From Dysgonamonadaceae bacterium (GTDB lineage: Bacteria > Bacteroidota > Bacteroidia > Bacteroidales > Azobacteroidaceae): a stretch of 7,957 nucleotides of DNA. The first letter of the stretch is position 1; the number at the start of each line of letters is the position of its first letter. The DNA is taken from assembly GCA_031282925.1 (NCBI GenBank), contig JAITCT010000301.1, positions 1 to 7,957 of the forward strand. Reading direction: 5' to 3'. This document shows, one piece after another, positions 6,570-7,957 of this stretch. The position numbers and the translations under genes were made by a program. The notes below the pieces were generated by a model that was not told where the DNA came from, searched no databases, and was given only the letters and a program-made list of their open reading frames with translations.

Positions 6570-6783
6570 TTAGAACTAATATTTTATTCATATCAATTAG
6601 TGAATTAGCGGCAATAAAAAAATTAGCACTAATATTTTATTCACATCAATTAGTGAATTAGCGGCAATAAAAAAAAGTTAGAACTAATATTTTATTCATA
6701 TCAATTAGTGAATTAGCGGCAATAAAAAAAGTTAGAACTAATATTTTATTCATATCAATTAGTGAATTAGTGGCAATAAAAAA
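6570..6783. repeat. Tandem repeat, four units of about 53 bp, abutting the queC start codon
   Basis: Four contiguous units start at 6570, 6623, 6678 and 6732 (53, 55, 54 and 52 bp). Each reads TTAGAACTAATATTTTATTC, then a segment with CAATTAGTGAATTAG, then GGCAATA and an A-run. Differences are few: unit 2 has GCACT and CACATC, unit 4 has TAGTGGC for TAGCGGC, and the A-run varies in length and is sometimes followed by G. Each unit holds the dyad TTAG-NN-CTAA and the arms ACTAAT/ATTAGT. The last A-run runs straight into the queC ATG, so the units form essentially all of the 235-bp gap after the EnvC-like gene. There is no intervening spacer as in CRISPR. No Bacteroidetes promoter box was found within the unit. 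Confidence 0.95.
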
Positions 6784-7458
6784 ATGGAAACAAATCAATC
6801 GGCGCTTGTCTTACATTCCGGCGGACAGGATTCGACCACCTGCCTTTTTTGGGCGCTCAGGAATTTTAAGGAAGTGAGGACTTTGTGCATCACTTACGGG
6901 CAACGTCATGCGTATGAAGTGGTAGTAGCCCAAAAAATCGCGAAAAACGCCGGCGTTCCGTTTCAGGTTATAGACGCCTGCATTATCAGCCTCTTGTCCG
7001 ATAATTCCCTGACCAACCATAATTTGGTTATGGACCGGGAAAAACCGGAAAATTCATATCCCAACACTTTTGTTCCGGGGCGCAACCTTTTTTTCCTGAC
7101 TTTTGCAGCGGTCATTGCCCGTTCCCATGGAATTAAAAATATTGTAACCGGTGTTTCCCAGTCCGATTACAGCGGTTACCCCGATTGCCGCGACACGTTT
7201 ATCCGTTCCGCTAACGCAACGCTGAATCTTGCTATGGACGAGCAATTTATCATTCATACGCCGCTCATGTGGCTCAGCAAAGCCGAAACTTGGGCTTTAG
7301 CCGACGAATTGGGCGTTTTCGATATAGTCAAAAACGATACGCTGACTTGCTACAACGGCCTCATCGCCGAAGGTTGCGGGCAATGTCCGGCTTGCAAACT
7401 CCGAAGTGACGGCTTGAAGGAATATCTAACTTCCCGGCCCCTGGCAGGGGAAGTTTAG
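6784..7458 (+). CDS. queC: 7-cyano-7-deazaguanine synthase
   Basis: QueC converts 7-carboxy-7-deazaguanine, ATP and ammonia into preQ0 in the queuosine pathway, in the cytoplasm. The 224-aa product shows the ATP-pyrophosphatase P-loop SGGQDS (12-17), the family blocks YGQRHAYE (38-45), NTFVPGRN (94-101) and [15 protein letters not shown] (122-136), and the four zinc-binding cysteines Cys189, 198, 201 and 204 in [16 protein letters not shown]. All key residues are present and the length is normal for the family. The ATG at 6784 is the only sensible start because the P-loop begins 11 residues later. It has no Shine-Dalgarno, only the A-run of the tandem repeat. The last residues (SRPLAGEV) are encoded by a hairpin that includes the stop codon region, so the tail may be an accretion. 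queF follows 59 bp downstream, doing the next step. Confidence 0.97.
   Translation: METNQSALVLHSGGQDSTTCLFWALRNFKEVRTLCITYGQRHAYEVVVAQKIAKNAGVPFQVIDACIISLLSDNSLTNHNLVMDREKPENSYPNTFVPGRNLFFLTFAAVIARSHGIKNIVTGVSQSDYSGYPDCRDTFIRSANATLNLAMDEQFIIHTPLMWLSKAETWALADELGVFDIVKNDTLTCYNGLIAEGCGQCPACKLRSDGLKEYLTSRPLAGEV
7428..7455. repeat. GC-rich hairpin over the end of queC
   Basis: AACTTCCC (7428-7435) and GGGAAGTT (7448-7455) are perfect 8-bp inverted arms. An alternative stem, CCCC/GGGG at 7438-7450 around TGGCA, lies inside. The structure ends one base before the TAG is complete and encodes the queC tail. It could slow translation, protect the 3' end, or partly terminate transcription before queF; no T-run follows. 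It may also be a copy of a dispersed palindromic repeat. Confidence 0.6.
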
Positions 7459-7517
7459 GGCCATGCAATTATTGAATATTATTTGCGGCAAAGGGGGTAT
7501 GACAAAAATACAAACAG

Positions 7518-7957
7518 ATGAAAGAAAACAATTTAACCGCACTTGGAAATAAGGCCGAATATAAGCAAAATTACGCCCCGGAAGTATTGGAAACATTCGA
7601 CAACAAGCATCCCGAAAACGATTATTGGGTGCATTTTAACTGCCCTGAATTTACCAGCCTTTGCCCGATTACCGGACAGCCGGATTTTGCGACAATCCTG
7701 ATTGATTACATTCCCGGCGTTAAAATGATTGAAAGCAAAAGCCTGAAACTCTATTTGTTCAGTTTCCGTTGCCATGGCGCTTTCCATGAAGATTGCGTCA
7801 ATATCATTATGAAAGACTTGGTTCGGCTGATGAATCCCAAGTATATTGAGGTGACGGGGCTTTTCACTCCGAGAGGCGGAATAGCTATCTATCCTTATTG
7901 CAATTACGGCAAACCGGGGACGGAATATGAATCGTTAGCGAAAAATCGGCTGTTTTC
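7518..7957 (+). CDS. queF: NADPH-dependent 7-cyano-7-deazaguanine reductase, 3' end cut by the window
   Basis: QueF reduces the nitrile of preQ0 to the aminomethyl group of preQ1 with two NADPH, just before insertion into tRNA by the tRNA-guanine transglycosylase. 146 codons are visible with no stop. This is close to the roughly 150-aa length of the short, single-domain (YkvM-like) form, so only a few residues should be missing. Visible signatures are [14 protein letters not shown] (47-60, with the nucleophile Cys49 and Asp56), the QueF motif [13 protein letters not shown] (72-84 region) and CHGAFHEDC (85-93, with the substrate-binding Glu91). The start at 7518 is the first in-frame ATG after an in-frame TGA at 7500. 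A G-run (7493-7497) lies too far upstream for a normal ribosome site. It is placed just after queC and is probably cotranscribed with it. Confidence 0.95.
   Translation, partial: MKENNLTALGNKAEYKQNYAPEVLETFDNKHPENDYWVHFNCPEFTSLCPITGQPDFATILIDYIPGVKMIESKSLKLYLFSFRCHGAFHEDCVNIIMKDLVRLMNPKYIEVTGLFTPRGGIAIYPYCNYGKPGTEYESLAKNRLF

Noticed and set aside
6570..6783. CRISPR array
   Set aside because: The units are contiguous and nearly identical over their full length, with no variable spacers and no cas genes nearby.
6549..6783. preQ1 riboswitch before queC
   Set aside because: A-rich tails follow AT-rich hairpin-like sequence, but I see no GC stem with the conserved loop and pairing of preQ1-I aptamers, and the pattern is explained by the tandem repeat.
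7493..7552. 17-aa ORF from ATG 7499 with a G-run as ribosome site
   Set aside because: The G-run is only 1 nt from that ATG, the frame overlaps queF out of phase and the peptide resembles nothing known; most likely chance.

Overview
The window looks like a chromosomal segment from a Bacteroidetes, most probably of the order Bacteroidales. Three things point there. A textbook Bacteroidetes promoter (TTTG, 20-nt spacer, TACTTTTG) stands in front of dut. The gene run dut, TPR protein, DUF4292 lipoprotein, EnvC-like protein is one I associate with this group. Shine-Dalgarno sequences are largely absent. No database search was possible, so family calls rest on motif recognition.

Layout. Positions 1-623 hold the 3' part of a tyrosine recombinase (integrase) gene, broken by a frameshift near 445, probably a relic of a mobile element. 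Positions 624-919 are packed with hairpins and end in a 95-bp near-perfect palindrome. The palindrome overlaps the 3' end of a minus-strand GT32-type sugar transferase gene (879-1709) and supplies its last codons. A 485-bp AT-rich gap (1710-2194) follows, with one doubtful small ORF and the dut promoter.

From 2195 to 6548 four genes lie tightly packed on the plus strand and probably form one operon: dut (dUTPase), an exported TPR-repeat protein, a DUF4292 lipoprotein, and an EnvC-like coiled-coil/LytM protein whose zinc site is degenerate. The first is nucleotide housekeeping; the other three are cell-envelope proteins, and the last is a likely activator of peptidoglycan amidases.

Positions 6570-6783 carry four tandem copies of a unit of about 53 bp, ending exactly at the start codon of queC. 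queC (6784-7458) and queF (7518 to the window end) encode the two consecutive steps that make preQ0 and then preQ1 for queuosine in tRNA.

The most unusual content is non-coding: the concentric palindrome that forms a gene's 3' end, the tandem repeat that forms the whole queC leader, a hairpin across the queC stop codon, and a chain of overlapping stop/start codons between the DUF4292 and EnvC-like genes. I see no defence system, CRISPR array, tRNA or rRNA. I do not see clear evidence of a wholly new multi-gene system.
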